Below, piece by piece: positions 11,801 through 22,400 of a DNA stretch of 64,000 nucleotides. Made by a program: the position numbers and the translations under genes. How positions within the stretch are numbered: the stretch's first letter is position 1; every line of letters starts with the position of its first letter. The notes under the pieces are model-generated. The model searched no databases. It had not been told where the DNA came from and saw only the letters and a list, made by a program, of their open reading frames with translations. This DNA comes from Scatophagus argus (lineage: Eukaryota > Chordata > Actinopteri > Scatophagidae): assembly GCF_020382885.2 (NCBI RefSeq), contig NW_025421231.1, forward strand, positions 1-64,000. Reading direction: 5' to 3'.

Positions 11801-14800
11801 TACAGGGCCCGATCCCCACTTCTGTAGGCTTCCTCCTTGGCCCAGTAGTTTAATACAAAGATAAGAAAGACGTTGCTTCTTTGGATTGGTCGCAGGTGAT
11901 CCGTGATGATTGGTCCTCCCTGGAATCTGCTGTCGTGTTTTGGGCGGATCTTGCCTATTCGGGTGTGTAGGCTCCTAATCAATGATGTCAACACTTGCGT
12001 ACACAGCATCACATACGTGGACGCAATGAGCCATTATCTCCTGAGATGATGAACATGCTGGATGTTCAGCGCTACTATCAGTGTTTTCTGTTCCATGTTA
12101 GTGTCATGTCACCCATCATTATGCTGACATATAGATTATTTGGCTGACACCTTATCTGTGGCATGTGCACTTGTGGGGTCTGTTCCAACACCAGCCATAA
12201 TTTACCTAATCTCTGTTATCTTCCTCATTATTCTGTTTGAAGGTTGCTGCAATTCTAAATGACAATAACATTTAATTTTCAAGTATGATAACTAACAACA
12301 GCAGAGCTGGGGAGAAAAACAATCCACATTGAAGCCACTGATATATAGAAACTTGTCCGTCACTATTTTGTCGATCTGATAATATGAGTTTTTCTGTCTG
12401 TAGGAAATGACAAAAAAGGCAAAGATGACTGCACAAATCCCTCCCCGGGTAGGTGTACACCACAATAAACAAAACCGAAGATCTGGAATTGGTAGATTTT
12501 CATTGAGAAATTTTTGTAAGATGAAGCAGGCTTATGTAAGGTCAGTCACAGCTAAAACCTTGGCACAACCTTCACAGAATGTTCATCGAAAGACAAAGCT
12601 GTGTGACACCACGGAGGAGAGAAAGACCTGTGAGGAGGAAAGAGAGAGACAGCAGGAGGAGTCATCAGAGGAGGAGAGAAAGACCTGTGAGGAGGAAAGA
12701 GAGAGACAGCAGGAGGAGTCATCAGAGGAGGAGAGAAAGACCTGTGAGGAGGAAAGAGAGAGACAGCAGGAGGAGTCATCAGTGGAGAGAAAGACCTGTG
12801 AGGAGGAAAGAGAGAGACAGCAGGAGGAGTCATCAGAGGAGGAGAGAAAGACCTGTGAGGAGGAAAGAGAGAGACAGCAGGAGGAGTCATCAGTGGAGAG
12901 AAAGACCTGTGAGGAGGAAAGAGAGAGACAGCAGGAGGAGTCATCAGAGGAGGAGAGAAAGACCTGTGAGGAGGAAAGAGAGAGACAGCAGGAGGAGTCA
13001 TCAGAGGAGGAGAGAAAGACCTGTGAGGAGGAAAGAGAGAGACAGCAGGAGGAGTCATCAGAGGAGGAGAGAAAGACCTGTGAGGAGGAAAGAGAGAGAC
13101 AGCAAGAGGAGTCATCAGTGGAGAGAAAGACCTGTGAGGAGGAAAGAGAGAGACAGCAGGAGGAGTCATCAGAGGAGGAGAGAAAGACCTGTGAGGAGGA
13201 AAGAGAGAGACAGCAAGAGGAGTCATCAGTGGAGAGAAAGACCTGTGAGGAGGAAAGAGAGAGACAGCAGGAGGAGTCATCAGTGGAGAGAAAGACCTGT
13301 GAGGAGGAAAGAGAGAGACAGCAGGAGGAGTCATCAGAGGAGGAGAGAAAGACCTGTGAGGAGGAAAGAGAGAGACAGCAGGAGGAGTCATCAGTGGAGA
13401 GAAAGACCTGTGAGGAGGAAAGAGAGAGACAGCAGGAGGAGTCATCAGAGGAGGAGAGAAAGACCTGTGAGGAGGAAAGAGAGAGACAGCAGGAGGAGTC
13501 ATCAGTGGAGAGAAAGACCTGTGAGGAGGAAAGAGAGAGACAGCAGGAGGAGTCATCAGTGGAGGAGAGAAAGACCTGTGAGGAGGAAAGAGAGAGACAG
13601 CAGGAGGAGTCATCAGTGGAGAGAAAGACCTGTGAGGAGGAAAGAGAGAGACAGCAAGAGGAGTCATCAGTGGAGAGAAAGACCTGTGAGGAGGAAAGAG
13701 AGAGACAGCAGGAGGAGTCATCAGAGGAGGAGAGAAAGACCTGTGAGGAGGAAAGAGAGAGACAGCAGGAGGAGTCATCAGTGGAGAGAAAGACCTGTGA
13801 GGAGGAAAGAGAGAGACAGCAGGAGGAGTCATCAGTGGAGAGAAAGACCTGTGAGGAGGAAAGAGAGAGACAGCAGGAGGAGTCATCAGTGGAGGAGCGA
13901 AAGGAGGCCAGTGTGAAGCCAAGGTTTATCCAGCTGCGAAAGAAAAGGCCTGCACACACACCCAGTAACAGTCTGGTGAGAGCTCCAATTCAGTAATAGT
14001 CACAGTAGTGTTTCATTTTTAGTTATGATTAGTGATTACAATGGAGTTAAGAAGAGAAATTGTTGGTAAATCTACATTTGGTTGAACAAATTTCCACATT
14101 TAAGCCACTGATATGTATAAACTTCACTATTCACTATCTTCACTATTTTGTGTATCTGATAACATGGGTTTTTTCTGTCTGTAGGAAATCTCAAAAAAGG
14201 CAAAGATGGCTGTGGCCGTACAAGTCCCTTCACAGGTGGGTGTACGTCTTCAAGTCAGTTTTATTAACATAATGCCAAATCATAACACAGGTTATCTCAA
14301 GGCACTTTACATGTAGAGCAGGTCTAAACAGTACTCTGTGTGAAAATGATATACAAAGAAAGACCCAACAGTTTCCACCATGAACAGCACTTGGCGACAG
14401 TGACAAGAAGAAAAACTTCCTTTAAGAGACAAAAACCTCGAGCAGAACCAGACTCAGGTTGGGGGGGGGAGGTGATCTGCCTCGACCGAGTGGGTTTATA
14501 GAGGCACTATAAGTCAAAGTGAACTTTATTGTCAATCACACTATGTAAATCATTACACACGGGATCAAAATTGCATTTCCTCACCTTTCTTTGTGTGGTT
14601 AAATTCAGTCTGAGGCAGTCCATTTTGTTTTCCAGGATGGAAGGAAGTGCAGGTCTGTATGGGTTTGCTTTTAGCCTGGCGCTGATACCCGCTTGTTTGC
14701 CCCACTTGCTGGGTCTAGCACACCTCTTGCGGCACGTGCTGGGTCTCTCATACCGCTTTCGCCACCTCCAATGTCGGCTGGTGGTGGGAGGAGAGTCCAC

Positions 14801-16460
14801 TGCCTTGCAGGCTCCTTGGTCTTCCCGATGTAGGATGCCTAGCTCGCTGAGTGTTTCGAGTTCCACAACCAGATTAACTCCAGAAAGATTTTTTTCATAG
14901 TCCGAGTAATGAGCTTCTGTTATAGGCTATTCTTGTGCAAGGTTAGAAATGGGTCTACAGTTTGCCAATATGCCTGGATCTAGAGTAGGCTTTTTCAGAA
15001 GAGGTTTAACTACAGCTAATTTAAATGACTGAGGTACATAACCTGTAACTAGAGACAGGTTTATCATGTCTAAAAAAGAATCAGAATCAGAATCCTTTAT
15101 TAATCTCTTGAGGAAAATTCTTGGATTGCAGTGCTCCATTTCACAGTACAGATAAATTATAAATAAAGTAACATAACGAAGATACAAATAAAATACGAAG
15201 ATGCAAATAAAATATTATATAAAGCTAAAATTCTTGTGCACTTGACACATATCTGAAGATCAGTATTGGTGTATTTTACTTGAGAACCTGTTAGTGTTTA
15301 TTTTTTATTTTTTTCCTCAGATGAATCAGGCTTATGTAAGCCCAGCCACAGCTGAAGTCCTGGCAAAATATTCTCAGAACATTTGTCCAAAGCCATCATC
15401 AGGGTTGGAAATAATTTTTCATCAAAGTGAGCTGTTCAAGAGAAAGAGAAAGACCTGCAACAAAAAACATATTGACCAACAGGTGGCAGCATGTGAGGAG
15501 GAGGAAAGAAATATCTGCGAGGAAAAAAGAGAGAAACAGCAGGAGGAACATCAGAGGCAAGAAGAACGACATGGAGAAGAAGTGACAAAGGAGAGGGGGT
15601 GTCCAAAGAGAAAAGGACCAGGTGGAGAAGAGGCAGTGAAAGAGGAGGGGAGGTGTCTGAGGAGAAGAGGACAACATGGAGACAAAGAGGTCAAAGCAGG
15701 GAGAGGGTGTCCAAGGAGAAAAGGACCAGGTGAAGAAGAGGCAGTGAAAGAGGAGGGGAGGTGTCTGAGGAGAAGAGGACAACATGGAGACAAAGAGGTC
15801 AAAGCAGGGAGAGGGTGTCCAAAGAGAAAAGGACCAGGTGAAGAAGAGGCAGTGAAAGAGGAGGGGAGGTGTCTGAGGAGAAGAGGACAACATGGAGACA
15901 AAGAGGTCAAAGCAGGGAGAGGGTGTCCAAAGAGAAAAGGACCAGGTGAAGAAGAGGCAGTGAAAGAGGAGGGGAGGTGTCTGAGGAGAAGAGGACAACA
16001 TGGAGACAAAGAGGTCAAAGCAGGGAGAGGGTGTCCAAGGAGAAAAGGACCAGGTGAAGAAGAGGCAGTGAAAGAGGAGGGGAGGTGTCTGAGGAGAAGA
16101 GGACAACATGGAGACAAAGAGGTCAAAGCAGGGAGAGGGTGTCCAAGGAGAAAAGGACCAGGTGAAGAAGAGGCAGTGAAAGAGGAGGGGAGGTGTCTGA
16201 GGAGAAGAGGACAACATGGAGACAAAGAGGTCAAAGCAGGGAGAGGGTGTCCAAGGAGAAAAGGACCAGGTGAAGAAGAGGCAGTGAAAGAGGAGGGGAG
16301 GTGTCTGAGGAGAAGAGGACAACATGGAGACAAAGAGGTCAAAGCAGGGAGAGGGTGTCCAAGGAGAAAAGGACCAGGTGAAGAAGAGGCAGTGAAAGAG
16401 GAGGGGGGGTGTCTGAGGAGAAGAGGACAACATGGAGCAGGAGAGAGGAAAAAAAGATGA
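5048..16460 (+). CDS. Tyrosine-recombinase-like gene with expanded repeat exons (5' incomplete)
   Basis: Seventeen exons can be joined in one open phase: 5048-5333, 5431-5685, 5786-5873, 5956-6161, 6299-6463, 6550-6723, 6810-6983, 7070-7243, 9232-9276, 9349-9582, 9984-10028, 10101-10334, 10544-10594, 12404-12448, 12521-13975, 14185-14235 and 15321-16460 (stop 16458-16460), about 1,606 codons. Exons 1-3 form a tyrosine recombinase catalytic core of the kind seen in Crypton and related fish proteins. The rest is low-complexity acidic and basic sequence. Most borders are GT-AG; three tandem exons have GC donors. The N-terminal DNA-binding half is not upstream, where the palindrome centre lies; a related half sits at 30.4-31.7 kb on the minus strand. 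The catalytic His of the HxxR motif is Asn, so activity is doubtful. I infer a domesticated or relic recombinase protein; expression is unknown. Confidence 0.65.
5956..6161 (+). other. Lys/Glu-rich linker exon of the recombinase-like gene
   Basis: Acceptor TTTTACAG and donor CAG/GTGACT bound a 206-nt exon in phase with its neighbours. It encodes [11 protein letters not shown], then a run of Lys and Glu ([11 protein letters not shown]) that could serve as a nuclear localisation signal, then a polar acidic tail. It directly follows the catalytic Tyr exon. Confidence 0.65.
6299..7243 (+). repeat. Tandem array of four acidic exons, right arm
   Basis: Exons are 6299-6463 (165 nt) and 6550-6723, 6810-6983, 7070-7243 (174 nt each), with an exact 260-base period and nearly identical introns. 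All are multiples of three and start in phase 0, so any number can be included or skipped without breaking the frame. Each encodes [13 protein letters not shown] or [12 protein letters not shown], about 13 Glu, then [12 protein letters not shown] and a Pro/Thr end. The first three end in G/GCAAG (GC donors), the last in CAG/GTGAGA. Confidence 0.85.
7604..9181 (-). mobile_element. 5'-truncated LINE (CR1/L2/Rex1-type), right arm
   Basis: This is the mirror copy of the LINE at 470-2047, with the same deletions and frameshifts. On the minus strand the RT runs from about 8952 to 7880, and the tail of GAATCA units lies at 7602-7615. It splits the intron between exons 7070-7243 and 9232-9276. The homologous intron of the next module copy (before 9984) lacks the insertion, which shows where it entered (near 9181-9195). 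Confidence 0.8.
9232..9582 (+). other. Exon module copy A of the recombinase-like gene
   Basis: Exon 9232-9276 (45 nt, [15 protein letters not shown]) and exon 9349-9582 (234 nt, starting MKQAYVRSV and ending [10 protein letters not shown]). Both are phase 0 with GT donors. The second exon contains a single copy of the [18 protein letters not shown] segment that is expanded to 23 copies in module C. This module lies at the outer edge of the right palindrome arm. Confidence 0.7.
9984..10594 (+). other. Exon module copy B of the recombinase-like gene
   Basis: Exons 9984-10028 and 10101-10334 repeat module A at an offset of 752 bases and look identical to it. A third exon, 10544-10594 (51 nt, [17 protein letters not shown]), resembles the first and looks like an older duplicate. 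All are phase 0. The duplicated segment begins near 9720 and recurs near 12141. Confidence 0.7.
10609..10862 (+). repeat. Common teleost interspersed repeat, copy 1
   Basis: Contains the recognisable blocks AGTTTTATTAACATAATG, TCAAGGCACTTTACA, CACTTGGCGACAGTGAC and CATCTGCCTCGACCGAGTGG. I know these as conserved parts of a very abundant fish repeat. A G-run interrupts it at about 10818-10832. A related and better-preserved copy is at 28156-28411. Confidence 0.7.
10870..12012 (-). mobile_element. Scrambled LINE fragments (endonuclease part, linker and 3' tail)
   Basis: On the minus strand, 12012-11700 encodes a linker region ([20 protein letters not shown]) that normally lies between endonuclease and RT. 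It is followed by 11690-11230 with the start of an APE endonuclease ([12 protein letters not shown], then ILTETWLNH, then [11 protein letters not shown]), then a 3' tail near 10870-10940. The order is rearranged, so this is a composite of at least two insertions or an internally inverted or deleted element. It lies inside the intron after module B. Confidence 0.7.
12404..14235 (+). other. Exon module copy C with the expanded minisatellite exon
   Basis: Exons 12404-12448, 12521-13975 (1,455 nt) and 14185-14235 repeat module B at an offset of 2,420 bases, except that the middle exon is 1,221 nt longer because of the minisatellite. All junctions keep phase 0. The middle exon encodes 485 residues, mostly Glu, Arg, Gln, Ser and one Cys per unit, predicted to be a long charged helix or disordered. 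Confidence 0.7.
12614..13888 (+). repeat. Coding minisatellite, 23 units of 54 or 57 bp
   Basis: The unit is [17 protein letters not shown] preceded by V (54 bp) or by EE or VE (57 bp). The length difference from the single-copy exon (407 codons) equals 11 units of 18 plus 11 units of 19 residues, so 23 units in all. Both unit lengths are multiples of three, so the frame never breaks. Units are almost identical; a few have CAAGAGG in place of CAGGAGG. The two unit types alternate irregularly. Confidence 0.93.
14250..14503 (+). repeat. Common teleost interspersed repeat, copy 2
   Basis: Same element as at 10609-10862, carried along in the 2,420-base tandem duplication. It shows the same flanks and a shorter G-run near 14461. 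Confidence 0.7.
14511..14880 (-). mobile_element. LINE fragment with an internal deletion relative to copy B
   Basis: The start (3' tail near 14511-14583) matches 10870-10940, then the sequence jumps to the part matching 11424-11680. The LINE in the second tandem copy has therefore lost about 486 bases between two CCTCA-like points. The minus strand encodes the start of the endonuclease region ([12 protein letters not shown]). Confidence 0.7.
14905..15190 (-). mobile_element. Two further short LINE fragments
   Basis: On the minus strand, about 15070-14930 encodes [21 protein letters not shown] and then a PISNL motif, the RT N-terminal region of a CR1/L2-like LINE. Next to it, 15075-15190 holds GAATCAGAATCC followed by a LINE 3' end. 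They lie in the intron before the last exon of the recombinase-like gene. Confidence 0.65.
15321..16460 (+). other. Terminal exon of the recombinase-like gene
   Basis: The acceptor TTTTTTCCTCAG is followed by a 380-codon exon ending in TGA at 16458-16460. It starts [15 protein letters not shown], clearly related to the MKQAYVRSV start of the module exons, so it is a diverged duplicate of the same exon type. It then runs through a charged segment ([20 protein letters not shown]) into a 36-residue tandem repeat. No further coding exon is apparent downstream. Confidence 0.7.
15593..16430 (+). repeat. Coding minisatellite, 108-bp unit, about 8 copies
   Basis: The anchor GTGTCTGAGGAG recurs at about 15653, 15761, 15869, 15977, 16085, 16193, 16301 and 16409, an exact 108-base period. 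Each unit encodes 36 residues with [20 protein letters not shown] and GCP(R/K)RKGPG, so two Cys and many Arg/Lys per unit. Units differ mainly at one Arg/Lys codon. Confidence 0.95.
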
Positions 16461-16593
16461 TGTAAAGAAAAAGTGAAAAGCAAGAGGGAAAACGTTTTCA
16501 CATAAAAGAACAAAATAATGACTCACAGCAGGATTTTTTTTTTGTAAAATGTTGATTCTGTTCTTAAATATTTCAAATTAAACATTGTTTTGA

Positions 16594-16599
16594 AATAAA
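16594..16599 (+). other. Likely polyadenylation signal (AATAAA)
   Basis: AATAAA lies 134 bases after the stop codon of the recombinase-like gene, in AT-rich sequence. It is a plausible 3' end for that transcript. Confidence 0.5.
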
Positions 16600-19449
16600 A
16601 AGTCAGCAAGAGTGTATCATGTTACATTTTATTTCCTGTTTTACACAATGACAATATTCTGACAATACATTTACACTGCAGCCAGTTTCATAAACTACAA
16701 ATTAGTTTAGAGTTGTAATATAAACAATAATGTACATTTCCAAGATCAGTTGGTCTCACTAACATCAAAACATATCTAGTGTACAAGTTGACAGACAGTC
16801 AGTGGTCCTCTGATCTCCAAGTTCAACAGATCAACAATTAGACTATTTAATTTCTACAACAATGAACAAGTGAACAAGAATGAACAAGAACTTCCCTCCA
16901 GGGATAAATAAAGGAATTCTGAAGTGAAGCTACAAAAGGTAGCATGTAAATAGTGTTTAGTTCTGAAAAACCTTCCTGTATCAAACTAAAAATCATGGTA
17001 TCTTTAGATTGGATCAAGTTAATAGACAATGTAGAAAAAACCCTGAATATAACTGAGCTTTGGCTTTGCTGCCAGATAATGAGTAGTTAGCTACAGAAAA
17101 CAAACATAAATCATATCTTTTGTCAGTTGGCAGTGTCAATCAATTTGATTTTCATTTGCATTGTTTGAGAGTCATAACTACACCTTGACTGAGTCACCAC
17201 ATTATCGTTGTTATTGTAAAATTATGTGCGACATCACACCAATATAGTGTTTGGACTGACTGGTCTCCACAAAGGCTATGCATTTCATCTGAATGAGATC
17301 TTGCTGAAGCAATGGTCCACAATACTTCATCGGGCCGTCCGGCGACTGGTTGGCAGGATGCTCAGGAGGGAAACTCTGACCACAAGTGCTCCATGGTTTG
17401 TGATCATTCCAGCGGTTTCCTTGGAAAGATCAGGTGGGAGGTGTTGAGCTGGACTGTGGGCCACACCCCTCCAGCCTTGATACACCATGCTGAGTGCCTC
17501 TCTCAGCCTGAATGCACCAGGATGAGTGCACCAGGAGAGGGTGGTTTGTTAATCAACTGAGTTTGAAGTCACACTCAAATCACCCCAGAGCAGCAGTGGG
17601 AGCATGCAACATGAGAAGTGACTGAGATTTGGACTAGAACACCGAAACTGTTTTGTGCAGAGCTGGGCTTTCGGGGGAGACGCAGCCGGTGAGCTCTTTG
17701 CATTTTCTTGGCCTTGTTTGTTGCACTGCTGGGATCCATTGGTGAGCAAGCCACTTGGATGATTTAACTGGGAGCTATAGAATATTGATGGTTGGGATCA
17801 TGTTGAATTAATGTAATAAAAAACTTATTGCATGGTTGAATGCAGTAAAAGTGTCATGTATTTGGATTTATCCTGGAGAGCTGATGATTTATTGCATAGC
17901 TAAAATCTTACAATCATATGGTTAAATCAAGTCCACAATGAATATTGAAGATGTTTACTGGGTACTGTGTTAAATTTATTTACTTGGGATATTTATTACT
18001 TGCTACTTGTTTACAGGGTTTATTTTTTGGTTATTTAAAGATTAAGTATTTAACTCTTGTATGTGTTTCACTGATTGTGTTTGTCTTGTTTCATCTTCTT
18101 TTGTTTGTGTTTAAAGGTTTTTCACCTGACTATCCACAATTGCATCTGACTTTCAAAATAAAAAGAAAGAAGTAAAAAGTGACACACAAGTGAGATGAGT
18201 GGAATCCTTTAAAGTCCTCCCGAAATTAGCTGCCTTTCAAGTGGGGAGTTTCGCACTGATACTATGTATCACATATACACACTCAAATATACACAATGCT
18301 GACTAATGCTGGAATATGATAAATACATTGTGTGTTAGATTGTCAGTAAAGACGCATATGGTCTACATATATTTACCAATATATAAGGTCTACAAATATT
18401 TACAGGTTATATTGTGAGATTATAACTCTTTGAGTTATGTAACTGCTGTGTGATGATGTGACAACAGGAGAATACCGAGACAGCATCTGGACAGTTTGGC
18501 TCAGTTTCAATCTTCCCCAACCAAAACCATCACACTCTCTGTTATATAAGTGCACCTGTGGGTAATGATGAGTGCCAGCTAAAAGTCTAGCGTGCCTGTT
18601 GTATTTTTTAGATGCAGACCCTTTCCCATGATTGTTTGTGTAGGAGAAATTCATATGTATTTAAAAAAAAAACCAATACAGGTGAGTCCAAATAAAGTAA
18701 CAACTCATTAAAACATTAGGGACAGAACAAGTGCAAAGAACTACTGGTGAAAGACAAAAATAAGGACAGTGGGAATAGAAACGCTCCCACGCTAAAGGAG
18801 TATAAAGGTAGGGTCTCTCACCATCAGAGTTCAGAGCTCTTCAGGTGTATCTTGTGCATATTTTGAACGTCTCTCCTTTTTTGCTGGCATTAAAGTCTTC
18901 TTGCTGCCCAGAACTCTGACTCCTGTTGATGATTTTTTGGACACCAATAAGAAGTTTTTGAACAACTGAACACAGCTAATAACTTTGATTTTTAGTCTAA
19001 GTGGCCTGAAACTTCGGTTTTAAGACACAATAATACTCCACCTACAGGATGGTGAAACTACACGAGGACCTGAAGTTTATCAACAGTTGAAGGAGCCTGA
19101 TGAACCTCAATTGATCACATTACAACTGATCACATGTTGACTGTAAAGTTACAGCTGCTCAGTGTAACTCTCATCACGTCACCCTCAGGTTTCAGAGTTT
19201 GTTGTGTCCACAGACTCTGTTCTCCAGTTCAACCTGTTCACACAGAGAACAACAGTTGACTCAGCATTACATCATCAGTCTTTTATTATTATTTTAGACT
19301 GGACACGACCCGACACCAACAGCTGATCAACCTGTTTCATTTAAACAAGAATCAAACCAAACTGCAAAACTTTGTATTAAAGTGAAACTTTCTGATGTTT
19401 CTAACATAAACTTGACTAAATAACTGTGACATCACGTCTCCCTGTGACA
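16600..19449. other. Non-coding stretch without a recognisable gene
   Basis: I see no convincing coding exon. A short LINE-type 3' tail (CTCCAGGGATAAATAAAGGA) lies near 16896-16916. An AT-rich segment runs from 17760 to 18180. Around 18790-18960 there is a TATAAAGGTA box and an ATTAAAG signal that resemble an LTR promoter, without identifiable ends. The ORFs here are short and show no family motif. Confidence 0.5.
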
Positions 19450-22400
19450 TCACGGCAGCGTGGCGTCCTCTGCCCTCAGCAGCTGTGATGTCATGTCTGT
19501 GACAGTTGTAATAGGAAGTCGTGTCAGGGCGGCGCCGTACTGAACCTTCAGCTCCATCATGGCGTCGATGATTGCATGTCTGTCGTGTGGGTGGAGCCTT
19601 TGATAACAATGGTAGTGACAATAATGGTAGTAGCTGTACTGAGTCTTAACAGATTTAAATCAGATTATGACTAAACAGTAGTAATTGCAGTAGGTTTTGA
19701 GCAGGACGACAGCAGGACCGCAGCAGGAGGTCCAGTCATGATCGCTAGGAATCTGCGGGACAAGAAAGCACAGGGACTCCAGGGAAGAAGTTGAGTTAGT
19801 AATATGCATTAATGGGACATGAATGTGTGCAGAAGGAGAGGGAGAGGAAGAAAGAGCTCAGTGCGTCATGGGAGGGCCCCCGGCAGTCTAAGCCTATAGC
19901 AGCATAACTAGGGGCCGGCCTAGGCCAGCCCTAACTATAAGCTTTATCAAAGAGGAAAGTTTTTAGTCTACTCTTAAATATAGAGAGGGTGTCCGCCTCC
20001 CGGACCGAAACCGGAAGATGGTTCCATAGCAGAGGAGCTTGATAACTAAAGGCTCTGGTTCCCAGTCTACTTTTGAGGACTCTAGGAACCACAAGTAGCC
20101 CTGCATTTTGGGAACGCAAAGTTCTGGTGGGATAATAGGGTACTATTAACTCTTTAAGATAGGATGGTGCCTGACCGTTCAGGGCTTTATAAGTGAGGAG
20201 GAGAATTTTAAAATCTATCCTGAATTTTACAGGTAGCCAATGTAGAGAAGCCAGAACAGGAGAAATATGGTCTCTCATGCTGGTTCTTGTCAGTAGTCGT
20301 GCTGCAGCGTTCTGGATTAGCTGGAGAGTTTTTATGGATTTACTGGGGCAGCCTGATAGAAGGGAGTTACAGTAATCCAGTCTAGATGTAATGAATGCAT
20401 GGACTAATTTTTCTGCATCTTTCTGACTCAGGATGTGCCTAATCTTTGCGATATTTCGGAGGTGAAAGAATGCAGTCTTTGAAATATTTGCAATGTGCGA
20501 GTTAAAGGACATGTCCTGGTCAAAGATAACTCCTAGATTTCTTACAGTGGAGCTTGAGGCCACGGCTAAGCCATCTATCAATGCATTATCACTGCATGTC
20601 AGCTGTGACATCAGCGCGTCGAAGCTTCCCATGGTGCCGTAGTGACAGGCGACGCAGGTTCCCATCGCCGTGGGTGCCATGCTGACCTCTGTCCTTCTGG
20701 TGGCGCTGCTCACACGCTCTGATGACAACTAGAGACAGGAAGTGACGCATCAGCTTGTTAAAGACAAACTAATGATTAGTTTTATTATTAATATGTATAT
20801 TTATTATATTTATCAGCTCATTGTTTTATCTGTAACATCAATAATCAACAGACCAATTCAGTTTCAATGTTTATAAACGAACCTTGTTCAGTGAACAAAT
20901 CAATGATATTAAAACTTTTACCGATCAACAGTCACATGATCTGATCCTCTCACCTCGTCTGAGCTGCAGCTTTTAGACCTCGACGGTTTTAGTTTAGTGA
21001 CCGAGGCTGAGGCCTGGTCCTGGATCTGACCCAGGTCTTCCTGAGGATCCATGTCTTCATGTGGACCCAGGTCTTCACTGGGACCCTGGTCTTCATCAGG
21101 ACCCAGGTCTTCCTCAGCGTCGAACCAGGCCTCGTTCAGGTTCAGGTCTCTTGCTGCAGCAGCTCCTGTGGTTTAATTGTCTGTTTAATAAAAATCATTT
21201 AAATCTTCAGAATGTTTCAGTTCATGTCGTTACCTTTGTCCTGAGGAACAAGACACACTGATATCTTCACCGGGACTTTATCTATCTTCACTTTCTTTGT
21301 TTCCTGAGGAACAAATGAAGATGGTTTATATCTGGATGAAATGGTTCAAGGCTACCGTTAGCATCAGTTAGCATCCTACCCGCCCACTGGCTCCTCCTCT
21401 AGATGTTTGACTCTGAGCTTGTGTGAAGCTGTTAAGGATCAAACCAGACGACGTTAAAGTTTCTACAACATCATCTTGATGTGATGAAGTGCTGAAGTGT
21501 TTCCTGTGGTGGCATGTCATCAGGTCAGACAGGATCTGAATAGGAAACAGCAGGTCACAGCTGGAACATCTGAGCTTCAAACATGTGAAGACGAAGAAAG
21601 TTTGAGTGAGTCTGACCTGAGCAGGAACGTATCCACCTCCTGTTATTATCGAATCAGAAATGACGGTCAGAGGACTGAGCTGCTCCAGAGGAACTCCCTC
21701 CAGGATCTGATCCTTCATCTCAGCAAAGTCCGAGTCCAGTTTCTGGAGGACGATGGAGACGTTTGGAGGAAGTTCAGACCTGAACACATACAGACGACAC
21801 GCTGTTGATTAGAAACTACAAACTCTTACAATAAGTTATGAGCCTGTTATTGTATGAATTAGAAGGTTTCAAGACATTTATACATTTATTCATTTGTTTT
21901 AAATAATTAAAGCTGATAATTAAGTTGTTTAACTGAAGAAAAAATTGAAACAGTAAAGTAAAATATAAAACTAAGGGACATTTATAATGTTTAAAGTTGC
22001 AACAATATAATTAAATTTCTCTGAATGTCACTGATCTCAGACCATCTGTTACATCTGTTAACATCAGTACTGTAGCACCAGTGCCTCCTGCTGGTTCCTT
22101 CATGTAACAGAAGTCAAACTGACGTCAGATCAGTTTGACTCTGGATGCAGAAACCGACCGGCACTGAGCCGCAGCTCGTTCTCCTTCAGCTGAGTCGTAG
22201 AAACGTCTCCAGCAGTAAACCCGACACATGTTCAGCTGGAAACTGAGGAGGTTCAGTTCAGCTCGTTGAGCTCGCTGTTGGTGTTCACACACGTCCTTCG
22301 CTCTGCATGCACGCCTGGAAACAAACATGTCAGAGGTTTATGAGGGTTTATGATTCCGGCATCTGATCCATCCTTGTAAACCGTTCTGATCCATCACCGT

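Noticed and set aside
12614-13888. CRISPR-like array
   Set aside because: Units are contiguous coding repeats without unique spacers, in a eukaryotic intron-containing gene.
12552-13959. Long ORFs in several other frames and on the minus strand over the minisatellite
   Set aside because: All repeat unit lengths are multiples of three, so any frame free of stops in one unit stays open throughout. Only the + frame that matches the flanking exons is supported.
15399-16526. Long minus-strand ORFs opposite the terminal exon
   Set aside because: Same effect from a 108-base unit. The + frame has the splice acceptor and exon homology.
18790-18960. Possible solo LTR (TATA box and ATTAAA signal)
   Set aside because: No paired ends, no target duplication and no primer-binding site could be established.
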